Shown here in pieces: positions 1 to 6,660 of a stretch of 7,612 nt of DNA. Each line of letters starts with the position of its first letter. The first letter of the stretch is position 1. The position numbers and the translations under genes were made by a program. The stretch covers positions 1 to 7,612 of the forward strand of contig CAIXFP010000512.1 of the NCBI GenBank assembly GCA_903918705.1, read 5' to 3'. Source of the stretch: an uncultured Pseudomonadota bacterium. GTDB lineage: Bacteria > Pseudomonadota > Gammaproteobacteria > Burkholderiales > Thiobacillaceae. The notes under the pieces were generated by a model. That model searched no databases. It saw only the letters and a list, made by a program, of their open reading frames with translations, and was not told where the DNA came from.

Positions 1-281
1 AGGAGTTTTCGAAAGTCACTGCGGTCTGGCTGGAAATCGGGCAGCTTTCCGGGGTCGAGGTCGAGGCCATGACGTTCTGCTTCGACGCCGTGATGCGTGA
101 CAGCATTGCCGACGGGGCCCGCCTCGAAATCATTGCGCTGCCAGGCACCGGCTGGTGCATGGAGTGCTCGATTGCAGTGCCGATGGCGGAAGTGTTTGGC
201 GAGTGTCCGCGCTGCGGTGGCCACCAGATGCAAGTGACCGGCGGCACCGAGATGCGGGTCAAGGAACTTGAAGTAGCGTAG
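1..281 (+). CDS. hypA: HypA, hydrogenase nickel-incorporation chaperone (5'-truncated)
   Basis: The reading frame is open from the window edge (first full codon at base 3) to TAG at 279-281, giving the C-terminal 92 residues. The ATG at 69 is internal and is not the start: the residues before it (SKVTAVWLEIGQLSGVEVEA) match the conserved first half of HypA, whose true start, usually MHE, lies upstream of the window. Two CxxC pairs (CMEC near base 155 and CPRC near base 208) form the structural zinc site. HypA normally binds nickel through its extreme N-terminus, which is missing here. It works with HypB to deliver Ni to the large subunit of [NiFe] hydrogenase in the cytoplasm. The next gene, hypB, starts 12 bases after the stop, so the two are almost certainly co-transcribed. 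The family assignment is firm; only the 5' part is unseen. Confidence 0.95.
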   Translation, partial: EFSKVTAVWLEIGQLSGVEVEAMTFCFDAVMRDSIADGARLEIIALPGTGWCMECSIAVPMAEVFGECPRCGGHQMQVTGGTEMRVKELEVA

Positions 282-293
282 GGGGCAAACACG

Positions 294-1199
294 ATGTGTA
301 CGACATGCGGTTGCGGCGACGGTGAAGTGAAGATAGAGGGCGAACATGCCCATCACGAGCATGTGCATGCCGATGGCACCGCACACAGCCACGAGCATCC
401 GCATACGCACGAGCACGGTCACAGCTACACACCGGTGCATTCGCATGCGCCGGGTGTCGGCAGCAGGCGCATGGTGCAGATCGAGCAGGACATCCTGTCC
501 AAGAACAACGCCTACGCGGCGCAAAACCGCCAGCGCCTGGCCGATCGCGGCATCTTCACCCTGAACCTGGTTTCCAGCCCCGGCTCTGGCAAGACCACGT
601 TGCTGGTGAAGACCATCGAATCCCTGGCCGGCCGCGTCCCGGTGGCGGTGGTGGAAGGCGACCAGCAGACCAGCCATGACGCCGACCGCATCCGCGCCAC
701 CGGCGCCGCCGCCGTGCAGGTCAACACCGGCAAGGGGTGCCATCTCGACGCCCACATGGTGGGCCACGCCATCGAGCGCCTCGACCTGGCCGACGACAGC
801 CTGCTCATGATCGAGAACGTCGGCAATCTGGTGTGCCCGGCCGCCTTCGATCTGGGCGAAGCCCACAAGGTGGTGATTCTTTCGGTGACCGAGGGTGAGG
901 ACAAGCCGCTGAAATATCCGGACATGTTCCACGCCGCCGACTTGATGATTCTCAACAAGGTGGACCTGCTGCCTTACGTCTCCTTCGACGTGGACAAGAG
1001 CATCGAATACGCCCGGCGCATCAATCCCAAGCTGGCCGTGCTGAAGGTCTCCGCCACCACCGGCGAGGGCATGGAGCGCTGGCTCGCCTGGCTCACCGAA
1101 GGCGTCGACGTGGCCATCGCCGCCCGGCAGCAGAACGTGAATTTGCTGAAGAAGCGCATCGCGGAACTGGAGGCGATGCTGGCGGCTAAAGGTGGATAA
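294..1199 (+). CDS. hypB: HypB, nickel-binding GTPase for [NiFe]-hydrogenase maturation
   Basis: This 301-residue cytoplasmic GTPase helps insert nickel into the hydrogenase large subunit. The protein starts MCTTCGC, the N-terminal high-affinity nickel motif CxxCGC (C2, C5, C7). A His-rich arm with 14 histidines follows between residues 18 and 51 and probably stores or buffers Ni/Zn. The SIMIBI-class G domain shows a Walker A/P-loop SSPGSGKTT (94-102), EGDQQT (121-126), the GTP-controlled metal site C149-H150 with C181, and the base-recognition motif NKVD (221-224). The C-terminus (LLKKRIAELEAML) looks like a short amphipathic or coiled-coil helix. The length fits HypB proteins that carry a histidine arm. 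The start at 294 is set by the CxxCGC motif directly after Met, with a G-rich weak ribosome-binding sequence (AGGGGG) just upstream. It follows hypA by 12 bases. The next typical partner, hypF, is displaced by the inserted gene at 1217-1750. Confidence 0.97.
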   Translation: MCTTCGCGDGEVKIEGEHAHHEHVHADGTAHSHEHPHTHEHGHSYTPVHSHAPGVGSRRMVQIEQDILSKNNAYAAQNRQRLADRGIFTLNLVSSPGSGKTTLLVKTIESLAGRVPVAVVEGDQQTSHDADRIRATGAAAVQVNTGKGCHLDAHMVGHAIERLDLADDSLLMIENVGNLVCPAAFDLGEAHKVVILSVTEGEDKPLKYPDMFHAADLMILNKVDLLPYVSFDVDKSIEYARRINPKLAVLKVSATTGEGMERWLAWLTEGVDVAIAARQQNVNLLKKRIAELEAMLAAKGG

Positions 1200-1216
1200 G
1201 TAACCTCCCCGCAGAA

Positions 1217-1750
1217 ATGAATTTCGCCAATCTTGTAAATCGAATCCGTACTGAGCGAAACCTCACGTCTGATGTTCCAGGCTTTGACCCTGAGAATGGG
1301 AACGAAAGCGCGAAGTTTCTTTTTCTTCTAGAGGCTCCTGGGCCAAAAGCTGTGCAATCTGGACAGATCTCCTTCACTAATGAAGATCCCTCAGCCAGAA
1401 ACTTTCGAGAACAATTAGCGGCTGCCGGTATCACCCGTAAAGAAATCGCGCTCTGGAATATCGTACCTTGGTTTATCTGCAATGAAGAACGTACCTCTAT
1501 CCGGCCTGCAAGTGGTAAAGACGTGCGTGCGGGCATTGAGTACTTAGCCCCATTAGTGTCGGCAATGCCAAATCTGCGCTGCATCGTACTGGTCGGAGGC
1601 GCTGCAAGGCAGGCGCATATGTTCTTGTCGCATGTAACAACGGCAAGAATAGTTACCTGCCACCATCCTGCGGCACGTGTGTTAAACGTCAATCCAGAGG
1701 CAGCCAACGAGAACATCGAGATATTTCGCTTTGTGAAGGCAACCACATGA
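1217..1750 (+). CDS. Uracil-DNA glycosylase superfamily protein, small atypical form
   Basis: This 177-residue protein has motifs of the uracil-DNA glycosylase (UDG) superfamily: LEAPGP (38-43, the GEAPG-type motif 1), NEDPSARNF (55-63), WNIVPW (80-85), a core strand IVLVGGAAR (123-131) and the C-terminal HHPAARVLN (149-157, the HPS/HPA motif 3). Family 4 enzymes carry four cysteines that hold a 4Fe-4S cluster; only C88, C121 and C148 are present in a different pattern, so a cluster is unlikely. By family it would remove uracil or a related base from DNA, or be a non-canonical relative; the exact substrate cannot be told. It begins 17 bases after hypB. No Shine-Dalgarno sequence precedes the ATG at 1217 (the leader is C-rich), so translation may be weak or coupled to hypB. 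G+C is roughly one half by eye, far below hypB and hypF, and codon use differs, which suggests horizontal acquisition. It has no evident role in hydrogenase maturation. Confidence 0.72.
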   Translation: MNFANLVNRIRTERNLTSDVPGFDPENGNESAKFLFLLEAPGPKAVQSGQISFTNEDPSARNFREQLAAAGITRKEIALWNIVPWFICNEERTSIRPASGKDVRAGIEYLAPLVSAMPNLRCIVLVGGAARQAHMFLSHVTTARIVTCHHPAARVLNVNPEAANENIEIFRFVKATT

Positions 1751-1802
1751 ACCGCAGTGGGCTAAGCCTCACAACTAGCGCGATGCTCTGCCTGCAAGCT
1801 AG

Positions 1803-1883
1803 GTAGCGCTGGTGGAGCAAAGCGTAACCCGGGTAACAGTGGAGTCCGAAACACTGGATTCCGCTACGCTGCTTCCAGGCTAC
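1803..1883. repeat. Imperfect inverted repeat over the hypF start
   Basis: The sequence opens GTAGCGCTGGTGGAGC (1803-1818) and closes with TTCCAGGCTAC (1873-1883). The reverse complement of the right arm (GTAGCCTGGAAGCAGCGTAG...) aligns with the left arm with scattered mismatches. Both arms resemble the interspersed GTAGCC(C)GG-GGAGC-AAGCG-AATCCGG repeats common in proteobacterial intergenic regions. The repeat covers the GTG start at 1812 and about the first 24 codons of hypF, so it may supply or alter the translation start. Family membership is from memory and is not database-checked. Confidence 0.55.
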
Positions 1884-4358
1884 AGCTTGCAGCGCCGCCT
1901 CCGCGTCACCGGCATCGTCCAGGGCGTCGGTTTCCGGCCCTACGTCTGGCACCTGGCGCGGGAACTGGGCCTCGCCGGCTGGGTGCGCAACGACGCGGCC
2001 GGGGTGGAAATCCTGGTGGAAGGCGGAGAGGGCGCCGTCGCCGAATTCACCCGGCGCCTACCATTGGAAATCCCACCCCTGGCCCAGGTCGCTGCCCTGA
2101 CCTGGGAAGACTTTCAGGCTGGTGGTGAATACGGTGGATTCGCCATCGTCGACAGCGGTGCCGGTGCCGCCGCCACCATGATCGGCCAGGACACGGCGGT
2201 ATGCGGCGACTGCCTGGCGGAGATGTTCGACCCCGGCGACCGCCGCTGGCGCTACGCCTTCATCAACTGCACCCACTGCGGCCCCCGCTACACCCTGACC
2301 CGGCGCCTGCCTTATGACCGGGCGCAAACCAGCATGGCGGCCTTCCCCCTGTGCCCGGCTTGCGAGAAGGAATACCGCGATCCCGGCAACCGCCGCTTCC
2401 ATGCCGAGCCAACCGCGTGCCCGGTGTGCGGGCCGAGTCTGGAATTGCAGCCCATCCCGGCTGACCATGCCCAATCTGTAGCGCAGGCATCCTTGCCTGC
2501 GTCTTTCATGGCGGCAGGCTGGAAGCCCGCGCTACAAGAGCAGGATCCCATCGCCGCCACCCTGCATCGCCTGCAGTTCGGCGCGATCGTCGCCATCAAG
2601 GGCCTGGGCGGCTTCCACCTGGCCTGCGACGCGCGCAACCCGGAAGCGGTGCGGCGCCTGCGGGAACGCAAGAACCGCGAGGAAAAGCCCTTCGCGGTGA
2701 TGGCCGCCAATCTGGCCTCCCTGGCGGAGTTCGCGGAAATCGGTGCGGACGAGGCCAGATTGCTGGAGTCACCGGAACGCCCCATCGTCCTGCTGCGCAA
2801 GCGCGCCGAGTTGCCAGGCATTGCTCCCGGCCTGGCCTGGCTGGGGGCCTTGCTGCCCTACACGCCGATCCACTGGCTGCTGTTTCATGAAGCCGTCGGC
2901 CGCCCGCCCGGCACTGATTGGATGGCGCAGCCGCAAGACCTGCTGCTGGTGATGACCAGCGCCAACCCCGGTGGCGAGCCCCTGGTCAGCGGCAATGAAG
3001 AGGCGCTGGAACGCCTCGCCGGCATCGCCGATGCCGTGCTGCTGCACGACCGCGACATCGTGCTGAGGTGCGACGACTCGGTGGTGCGCTGCCAACCGCA
3101 ATTCCCCCGTGAAGCAGGTGGTGGCGAGGACTCCCCCCTTTATCGAAGGGGGGCGGGGGGGGATTGGGCAGGGGCTGGCATGGGCGACCGTCCCGGAATC
3201 CCCCCCAACCCCCCTTTTGCAAATGGGGGCACCTTGGTCCAGTTCCTCCGCCGCGCCCGCGGCTACACTCCCCGCGCCATCCGCCTGGCGAAATCCGGCC
3301 CTCCGATCCTGGCCCTGGGCGGCTATCTCAAGAACACGATCTGCGTCACCCGCGGCGATGAGGCCTTCGTCTCCCAGCACATCGGCGGCCTCGACAACCC
3401 GGCCACCTGCGCCATGCTGCTGGAAGTGGCCGACCATCTGCTGGACATCCTGCAAGTCACGCCGGAAGCGTTGGCCCACGACCTGCACCCGGATTTCTTC
3501 AGCAGCCGCCATGCGTTGGAACTGGCCGACCGCTGGGGCGTGCCGGCCTTCGCCGTGCAGCATCACCACGCCCACATCGCGGCGATCGCGGCGGAACACG
3601 GCGTCACCGGCCCGATCCTCGGCCTGGCCCTGGACGGGGTGGGGCTGGGCAGCGACGGTGGCGCCTGGGGCGGAGAACTGTTGCGGGTGGACGGCGGCGA
3701 TTTCACGCGGCTCGGCCATCTCGCCCCCATCCCTTTGCCGGGAGGGGACCGCGCCGCCAGGGAACCCTGGCGCATGGCGGCGGCGGCCTTGCATCTCATG
3801 GGGCGGGGGGGCGAAATACCCCGGCGTTTCGCCGATCAGCCGCTGGCGGGACGGCTGGCGGAGTTGCTGGGACGCGGGCATGCCGCCCCGCAGACCACCA
3901 GTCTCGGTCGCTACTTCGACGCCGCCGCCGGGTTGCTGGGCGTGCGATCGGTGATGGCCTACGAGGGCCAGGCCGCCATGCTGCTGGAAGGCCTGGCGGA
4001 GCAGGCCGGCGATGGCTCACCCGTCGCCAACGGATACGTGCTGCATGATGACGGCCGCCTCGACCTCCTGCCGCTGCTGGCCGTCCTGGCGGACGAGCGC
4101 GACGCGGCGAGCGGCGCCGCCCTGTTCCACACCACCCTGGCGACGGCCCTGGCCGCCTGGGCGGAGCGGGCCGCGCGAGCAAGCGGGCTGAATACCATCG
4201 CCCTGGGTGGCGGTTGCTTCCTCAATCACCTCCTGTCGCGCCGGCTCGTCGCCCGCCTGGGCGCGCGGGGCCTCACCGTTCTGGAGGCGCGCCAGGTGCC
4301 GCCCAACGACGGTGGCCTCAGCCTGGGCCAGGCCTGGGTGGCCAGGGGACGGATGTAG
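1812..4358 (+). CDS. hypF: HypF, carbamoyltransferase for the cyanide ligands of [NiFe] hydrogenase
   Basis: HypF uses carbamoyl phosphate and ATP to form carbamoyl-adenylate and carbamoylates the C-terminal cysteine of HypE, the source of the CN ligands on iron. Domains run in the usual order. The acylphosphatase-like domain spans about 29-118 (VTGIVQGVGFRPY with R42; GWVRND with N60). The zinc-finger domain has CGDC 131-134, CTHC 153-156, CPAC 181-184 and CPVC 203-206. The YrdC-like domain spans about 246-490 (AIKGLGGFHLACDA, RKNREEKPFAVM, SAN 383-385). The Kae1-like domain spans about 497-845 (HHHAH 584-588, LDGVGLGSDGGAWGGE 607-622, GGGCFLN, PPNDGG 830-835). At 848 residues it is longer than the usual 750-780. 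Two in-frame palindromic elements add about 20 residues (222-242) and about 40 residues (around 430-473). The first 28 residues also come from a repeat. The start is therefore uncertain: GTG at 1812 has AGG at 1801-1803, while GTG 1839 or TTG 1887 would also keep the acylphosphatase domain. All catalytic motifs remain and no frameshift is seen. Confidence 0.95.
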   Translation: MEQSVTRVTVESETLDSATLLPGYSLQRRLRVTGIVQGVGFRPYVWHLARELGLAGWVRNDAAGVEILVEGGEGAVAEFTRRLPLEIPPLAQVAALTWEDFQAGGEYGGFAIVDSGAGAAATMIGQDTAVCGDCLAEMFDPGDRRWRYAFINCTHCGPRYTLTRRLPYDRAQTSMAAFPLCPACEKEYRDPGNRRFHAEPTACPVCGPSLELQPIPADHAQSVAQASLPASFMAAGWKPALQEQDPIAATLHRLQFGAIVAIKGLGGFHLACDARNPEAVRRLRERKNREEKPFAVMAANLASLAEFAEIGADEARLLESPERPIVLLRKRAELPGIAPGLAWLGALLPYTPIHWLLFHEAVGRPPGTDWMAQPQDLLLVMTSANPGGEPLVSGNEEALERLAGIADAVLLHDRDIVLRCDDSVVRCQPQFPREAGGGEDSPLYRRGAGGDWAGAGMGDRPGIPPNPPFANGGTLVQFLRRARGYTPRAIRLAKSGPPILALGGYLKNTICVTRGDEAFVSQHIGGLDNPATCAMLLEVADHLLDILQVTPEALAHDLHPDFFSSRHALELADRWGVPAFAVQHHHAHIAAIAAEHGVTGPILGLALDGVGLGSDGGAWGGELLRVDGGDFTRLGHLAPIPLPGGDRAAREPWRMAAAALHLMGRGGEIPRRFADQPLAGRLAELLGRGHAAPQTTSLGRYFDAAAGLLGVRSVMAYEGQAAMLLEGLAEQAGDGSPVANGYVLHDDGRLDLLPLLAVLADERDAASGAALFHTTLATALAAWAERAARASGLNTIALGGGCFLNHLLSRRLVARLGARGLTVLEARQVPPNDGGLSLGQAWVARGRM
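2477..2536. repeat. 60-bp palindromic element inserted in frame within hypF
   Basis: The element opens with TGTAGCGC (2477-2484) and closes with its exact complement GCGCTACA (2529-2536). The inner arms also pair: GGCATCC-TTGCCTGC against GCAGG-CTGGAAGCC. It is 60 bases, 20 codons, and encodes SVAQASLPASFMAAGWKPAL, residues 222-241 of HypF, between the last zinc-finger CxxC and the DPIAATLHRL start of the YrdC-like domain. HypF relatives normally pass directly through a short linker here. The TGTAGCGCAGGC...GCCTGCGCTACA pattern is a recognisable interspersed repeat type in proteobacteria, usually between genes (recalled, not searched). Confidence 0.8.
3131..3229. repeat. G/C-run palindromic element inserted in frame within hypF
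   Basis: The left arm (3131-3165) consists of C6, TTTATCGAA, G6, C, G8 and ATT. The right arm (3197-3229) reads AAT, C7, AA, C6, TTTTGCAAAT and G5. The two arms are near-complementary over about 33 bases around a spacer of about 31 bases, and each arm also folds into its own small hairpin. The element encodes about residues 440-473 of HypF, a Gly/Pro-rich stretch (…SPLYRRGAGG… and …IPPNPPFANGG…), placed between DDSVVR and LRRARGY, where HypF normally has a turn of under ten residues. The type matches the AATCCCCC…CCCCCTTT interspersed repeats known in many bacteria (recalled). The long G and C runs are prone to sequencing error, but both flanks stay in the same frame. Confidence 0.78.
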
Positions 4359-4708
4359 CGTGGTGACGCAGGCTGGGCAATACGCGGCCCTTCAACCTTG
4401 AGTTCTCGGTGGACCGCTCGATCTCTCGCGAAAGTCCACATGGCTGCCGAGGTTTGCGTCTTCGACCACGCCACCGCTTGGGTGCGCTCAACCGAGGAAT
4501 CAAGTTTCAATGCTGCTCTACGGCGTGTCGGATTGATTGTCAGAATTGCGGGTGCCTCGGCAGTCCGTCTATCAGAGGGCATTCCCCACCATGGTCTGCG
4601 GTGATTCGCGCTTATGCTGCGATTGCACAATTAGCTGATTAGGGGCTTTCGTATCAAGTTAGAATCACTTGTGGGGGATGGGATTCCTCTTTTTTCAGGA
4701 GACTTTCA
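4359..4708. other. 350-bp spacer between hypF and phaA without a convincing gene
   Basis: No reading frame here shows recognisable motifs or a good ribosome-binding site. Short open frames exist (TTG at 4398 to 4604; GTG at 4409 to 4642; and one on the minus strand, 4226-4630, running into hypF), but their products are Arg/Ser/Ala/Pro-rich or look like nothing known to me. G+C is lower than in the flanking genes. The first bases after the hypF stop resemble a degenerate GTAGCG-type repeat. The last 100 bases hold the likely control region of phaA. No intrinsic terminator with a T-run was found behind hypF. Confidence 0.6.
4615..4665 (+). promoter_or_regulatory. Candidate phaAB control region with a PhaR-like half-site
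   Basis: TGCTGCGATTGCACAA (4615-4630) contains TGCACAA, the same half-site as in the strong palindrome TTGTGCAGTGCACAA before the phasin gene. The left half is only partly complementary. A TAGAAT hexamer at 4660-4665 could be a -10 box. No good -35 element sits 16-18 bases before it; the TTGCAC at 4623-4628 is too far away. PhaR control of phaAB is therefore only suggested. Confidence 0.35.
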
Positions 4709-5893
4709 ATGTTCAACGATGTGGTCATTGTGGCTGCGGGACGCACGGCCGTCGGTGCTTTCGGCGGTGCGCTGGCGGGGATTCCGGCCAGCGAATTGGG
4801 TGCGAGGGTTATCAAGGGTCTGCTGGCTCGTGCCAATCTGACGGCGGAGCAGATCGACGAAGTGATTCTGGGTCAGGTCCTGCAGGCCGGTGTCGGCCAG
4901 AATGCTGCGCGCCAGGCGGCCCTGGCGGGCGGTCTTCCGCACGGTGTTTCCGCCATGACCATCAACAAGGTGTGCGGCAGCGGTCTGAAGGCGGTGCATC
5001 TGGCGGCTCAGGCGGTGCAGTGCGGCGATTCCGGCATCGTCATTGCCGGCGGCCAGGAGAACATGAGTGCCTCGCCCCACTTGCTGCCGAAGTCGCGGGA
5101 TGGCAAGCGCATGGGCAACTGGGAAATGGTGGACTCCATGATCCAGGACGGCCTGTGGTGCAGCTTCAATAACTGTCACATGGGTATCACCGCGGAAAAC
5201 ATTGCCGACAAGTATGGCTTCACCCGTGCCGAGCAGGATCTGTTCGCCGCCACTTCGCAGCAGCGAGTGGAAGCCGCGCAGAAGGCCGGCGTGTTCGACG
5301 CCGAGATCATTCCGGTGGAGATTCCCCAGCGCAAGGGCGATCCGGTGGTGTTCGCCAAGGACGAGTTTCCGCGCGCCGGCGCCACGGCCGAGAGCCTGGG
5401 CAAACTGAAGCCCGCGTTCAAGAAGGACGGCACGGTGACCGCCGGCAACGCTTCCGGCATCAACGACGGTGCCGCCGGCGTGGTGGTGATGTCCGGCGCG
5501 CGCGCCCGTGAACTGGGCCTGACGCCGATCGCCCGCGTGGTCAGTTTCGGCAGCGCCGGGGTCGATCCCGCCATCATGGGTACCGGTCCGATACCCGCAG
5601 TGCGCAAGTGTCTCGACCGCGCCGGCTGGGCCGTGGGCGATCTCGACATGATCGAAGCCAACGAAGCCTTCGCGGCGCAAGCCATGTCGGTGAACAAGGA
5701 ACTGGGTTTTGACCTGTCCAAGGTCAATGTCAGCGGCGGTGCCATTTCCATCGGCCACCCCATCGGCGCGTCAGGCGCTCGCATCCTGGTGACCCTGCTT
5801 TATGGCATGCGGCGCACGGGCGCCAATAAGGGACTTGCCACCCTGTGCATCGGCGGCGGCCAAGGGGTCGCCCTCGCAGTTGAACGCATCTGA
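4709..5893 (+). CDS. phaA: Acetyl-CoA acetyltransferase (biosynthetic beta-ketothiolase), PhaA
   Basis: The enzyme condenses two acetyl-CoA to acetoacetyl-CoA plus CoA, the first step of polyhydroxybutyrate (PHB) synthesis. It has 394 residues, the usual size (Cupriavidus necator PhaA is 393). Catalytic residues are all present: the acyl-accepting C89 in NKVCGSGLKAV, NEAFA at 318-322, H350 in IGHPIGASG, and C380 in CIGGGQG. It is a soluble enzyme with a thiolase fold throughout and no signal peptide. The ATG at 4709 has a strong ribosome-binding site, AGGAG at 4697-4701. phaB follows after 11 bases, so the two form an operon. Thiolases of this type also serve fatty-acid or ketone catabolism, but the phaB-phaR-phasin neighbours fix the PHB role. 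Confidence 0.97.
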   Translation: MFNDVVIVAAGRTAVGAFGGALAGIPASELGARVIKGLLARANLTAEQIDEVILGQVLQAGVGQNAARQAALAGGLPHGVSAMTINKVCGSGLKAVHLAAQAVQCGDSGIVIAGGQENMSASPHLLPKSRDGKRMGNWEMVDSMIQDGLWCSFNNCHMGITAENIADKYGFTRAEQDLFAATSQQRVEAAQKAGVFDAEIIPVEIPQRKGDPVVFAKDEFPRAGATAESLGKLKPAFKKDGTVTAGNASGINDGAAGVVVMSGARARELGLTPIARVVSFGSAGVDPAIMGTGPIPAVRKCLDRAGWAVGDLDMIEANEAFAAQAMSVNKELGFDLSKVNVSGGAISIGHPIGASGARILVTLLYGMRRTGANKGLATLCIGGGQGVALAVERI

Positions 5894-5904
5894 AAGGAAG
5901 AAAC

Positions 5905-6651
5905 ATGAGCGGATTGAACGGAAAAGTAGCCCTGGTCACCGGTGGCACCGGCGGCATCGGTAGCGCCATTTGTGTGAAACTGGCCCAGGCCGGCTGCAAG
6001 GTGGTTTCCACCTATGTGGACGAGGCCCAGGCCAATGACTGGAAAGCCAAGATGACCGCGGCCGGCTACGACTTCGGCCTGGTCAAGTGCGACGTCGGCA
6101 GCTTCGACGATTGCAAGGCTATGGGCGAGAAGGTCAATGCCGAATACGGCGGCGTCGACATCCTGGTGAACAATGCCGGCATCACCAAGGACGGCACCTT
6201 CCGCAAGATGAGCGGCGACCAGTGGAACGCGGTGCTGACCGTGAACCTGGATTCGGTGTTCAACGTCACCAAGCAGTTCATCGACGGCATGCTGGGCAAA
6301 TCCTGGGGTCGCGTGATCAACATTTCGTCGATCAACGGCCAGAAGGGCCAGTTTGGCCAGACCAACTACTCCGCGGCCAAGGCCGGCATGCATGGTTTCA
6401 CCATGGCCCTGGCCCAGGAAACGGCGAAGAAGGGCATCACCGTCAACTCCATATCCCCCGGCTACATCGGCACGGAAATGGTGATGGCGATTGCCGAGGA
6501 AGTGCGCAACCAGATCATCGCGCAGATCCCAGTCGGCCGCCTCGGCAAGCCGGAGGAGATCGCCGCTCTGGTGGGCTTCCTGGCCTCCGAGGATGGCGCG
6601 TTCATCACCGGCGCCAACATCGCCGCCAACGGTGGCCAGCACATGTGTTGA
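5905..6651 (+). CDS. phaB: Acetoacetyl-CoA reductase (NADPH-type), PhaB
   Basis: PhaB reduces acetoacetyl-CoA to (R)-3-hydroxybutyryl-CoA, the monomer for PHB synthase. It is a 248-residue classical short-chain dehydrogenase. It shows the Rossmann nucleotide motif TGGTGGIG (12-19), NNAG (89-92), and the catalytic triad S142, Y155 and K159 in the YSAAK setting. Residues Q149, Q152 and Y187 line up, by a shift of two, with substrate-binding Q147, Q150 and Y185 described for the C. necator enzyme. The related FabG reductases act on acyl-ACP; INGQKGQFGQTNYSAAKAG and PGYIGTEMV are typical of PhaB rather than FabG. A ribosome-binding site AAGGAAG (5894-5900) precedes the ATG closely. It lies 11 bases behind phaA, and an intrinsic terminator follows the stop. 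Confidence 0.96.
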   Translation: MSGLNGKVALVTGGTGGIGSAICVKLAQAGCKVVSTYVDEAQANDWKAKMTAAGYDFGLVKCDVGSFDDCKAMGEKVNAEYGGVDILVNNAGITKDGTFRKMSGDQWNAVLTVNLDSVFNVTKQFIDGMLGKSWGRVINISSINGQKGQFGQTNYSAAKAGMHGFTMALAQETAKKGITVNSISPGYIGTEMVMAIAEEVRNQIIAQIPVGRLGKPEEIAALVGFLASEDGAFITGANIAANGGQHMC

Positions 6652-6660
6652 GGTAGTACG

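Noticed and set aside
1186..1746. Minus-strand open frame opposite the UDG-like gene
   Set aside because: The + strand has ordered UDG motifs (LEAPG, NIVPW, HHPAARVLN); the minus product has none that I recognise.
1751..1811. Integron attC site or transposon end behind the UDG-like gene
   Set aside because: No GTTRRRY/RYYYAAC core pair, no terminal inverted repeat pair around 1200-1811 and no convincing target duplication were found; only a weak hairpin without a T-run.
2477..3229. CRISPR-like array in hypF
   Set aside because: The palindromic elements are single copies of different sequence without regular spacers.
2769..3881. Long minus-strand open frame opposite hypF (370 codons)
   Set aside because: It is an antisense shadow caused by high G+C. 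The product shows no family motif, while the + strand frame carries all HypF motifs.
4398..4642. Small + strand genes in the hypF-phaA spacer
   Set aside because: They start at TTG or GTG without a ribosome-binding site, overlap each other in different frames and match no family I know.
4706..5758. Long minus-strand open frame opposite phaA (350 codons)
   Set aside because: It is an antisense shadow, rich in His, Gly and Ala with no recognisable domain; the + strand is a complete thiolase.
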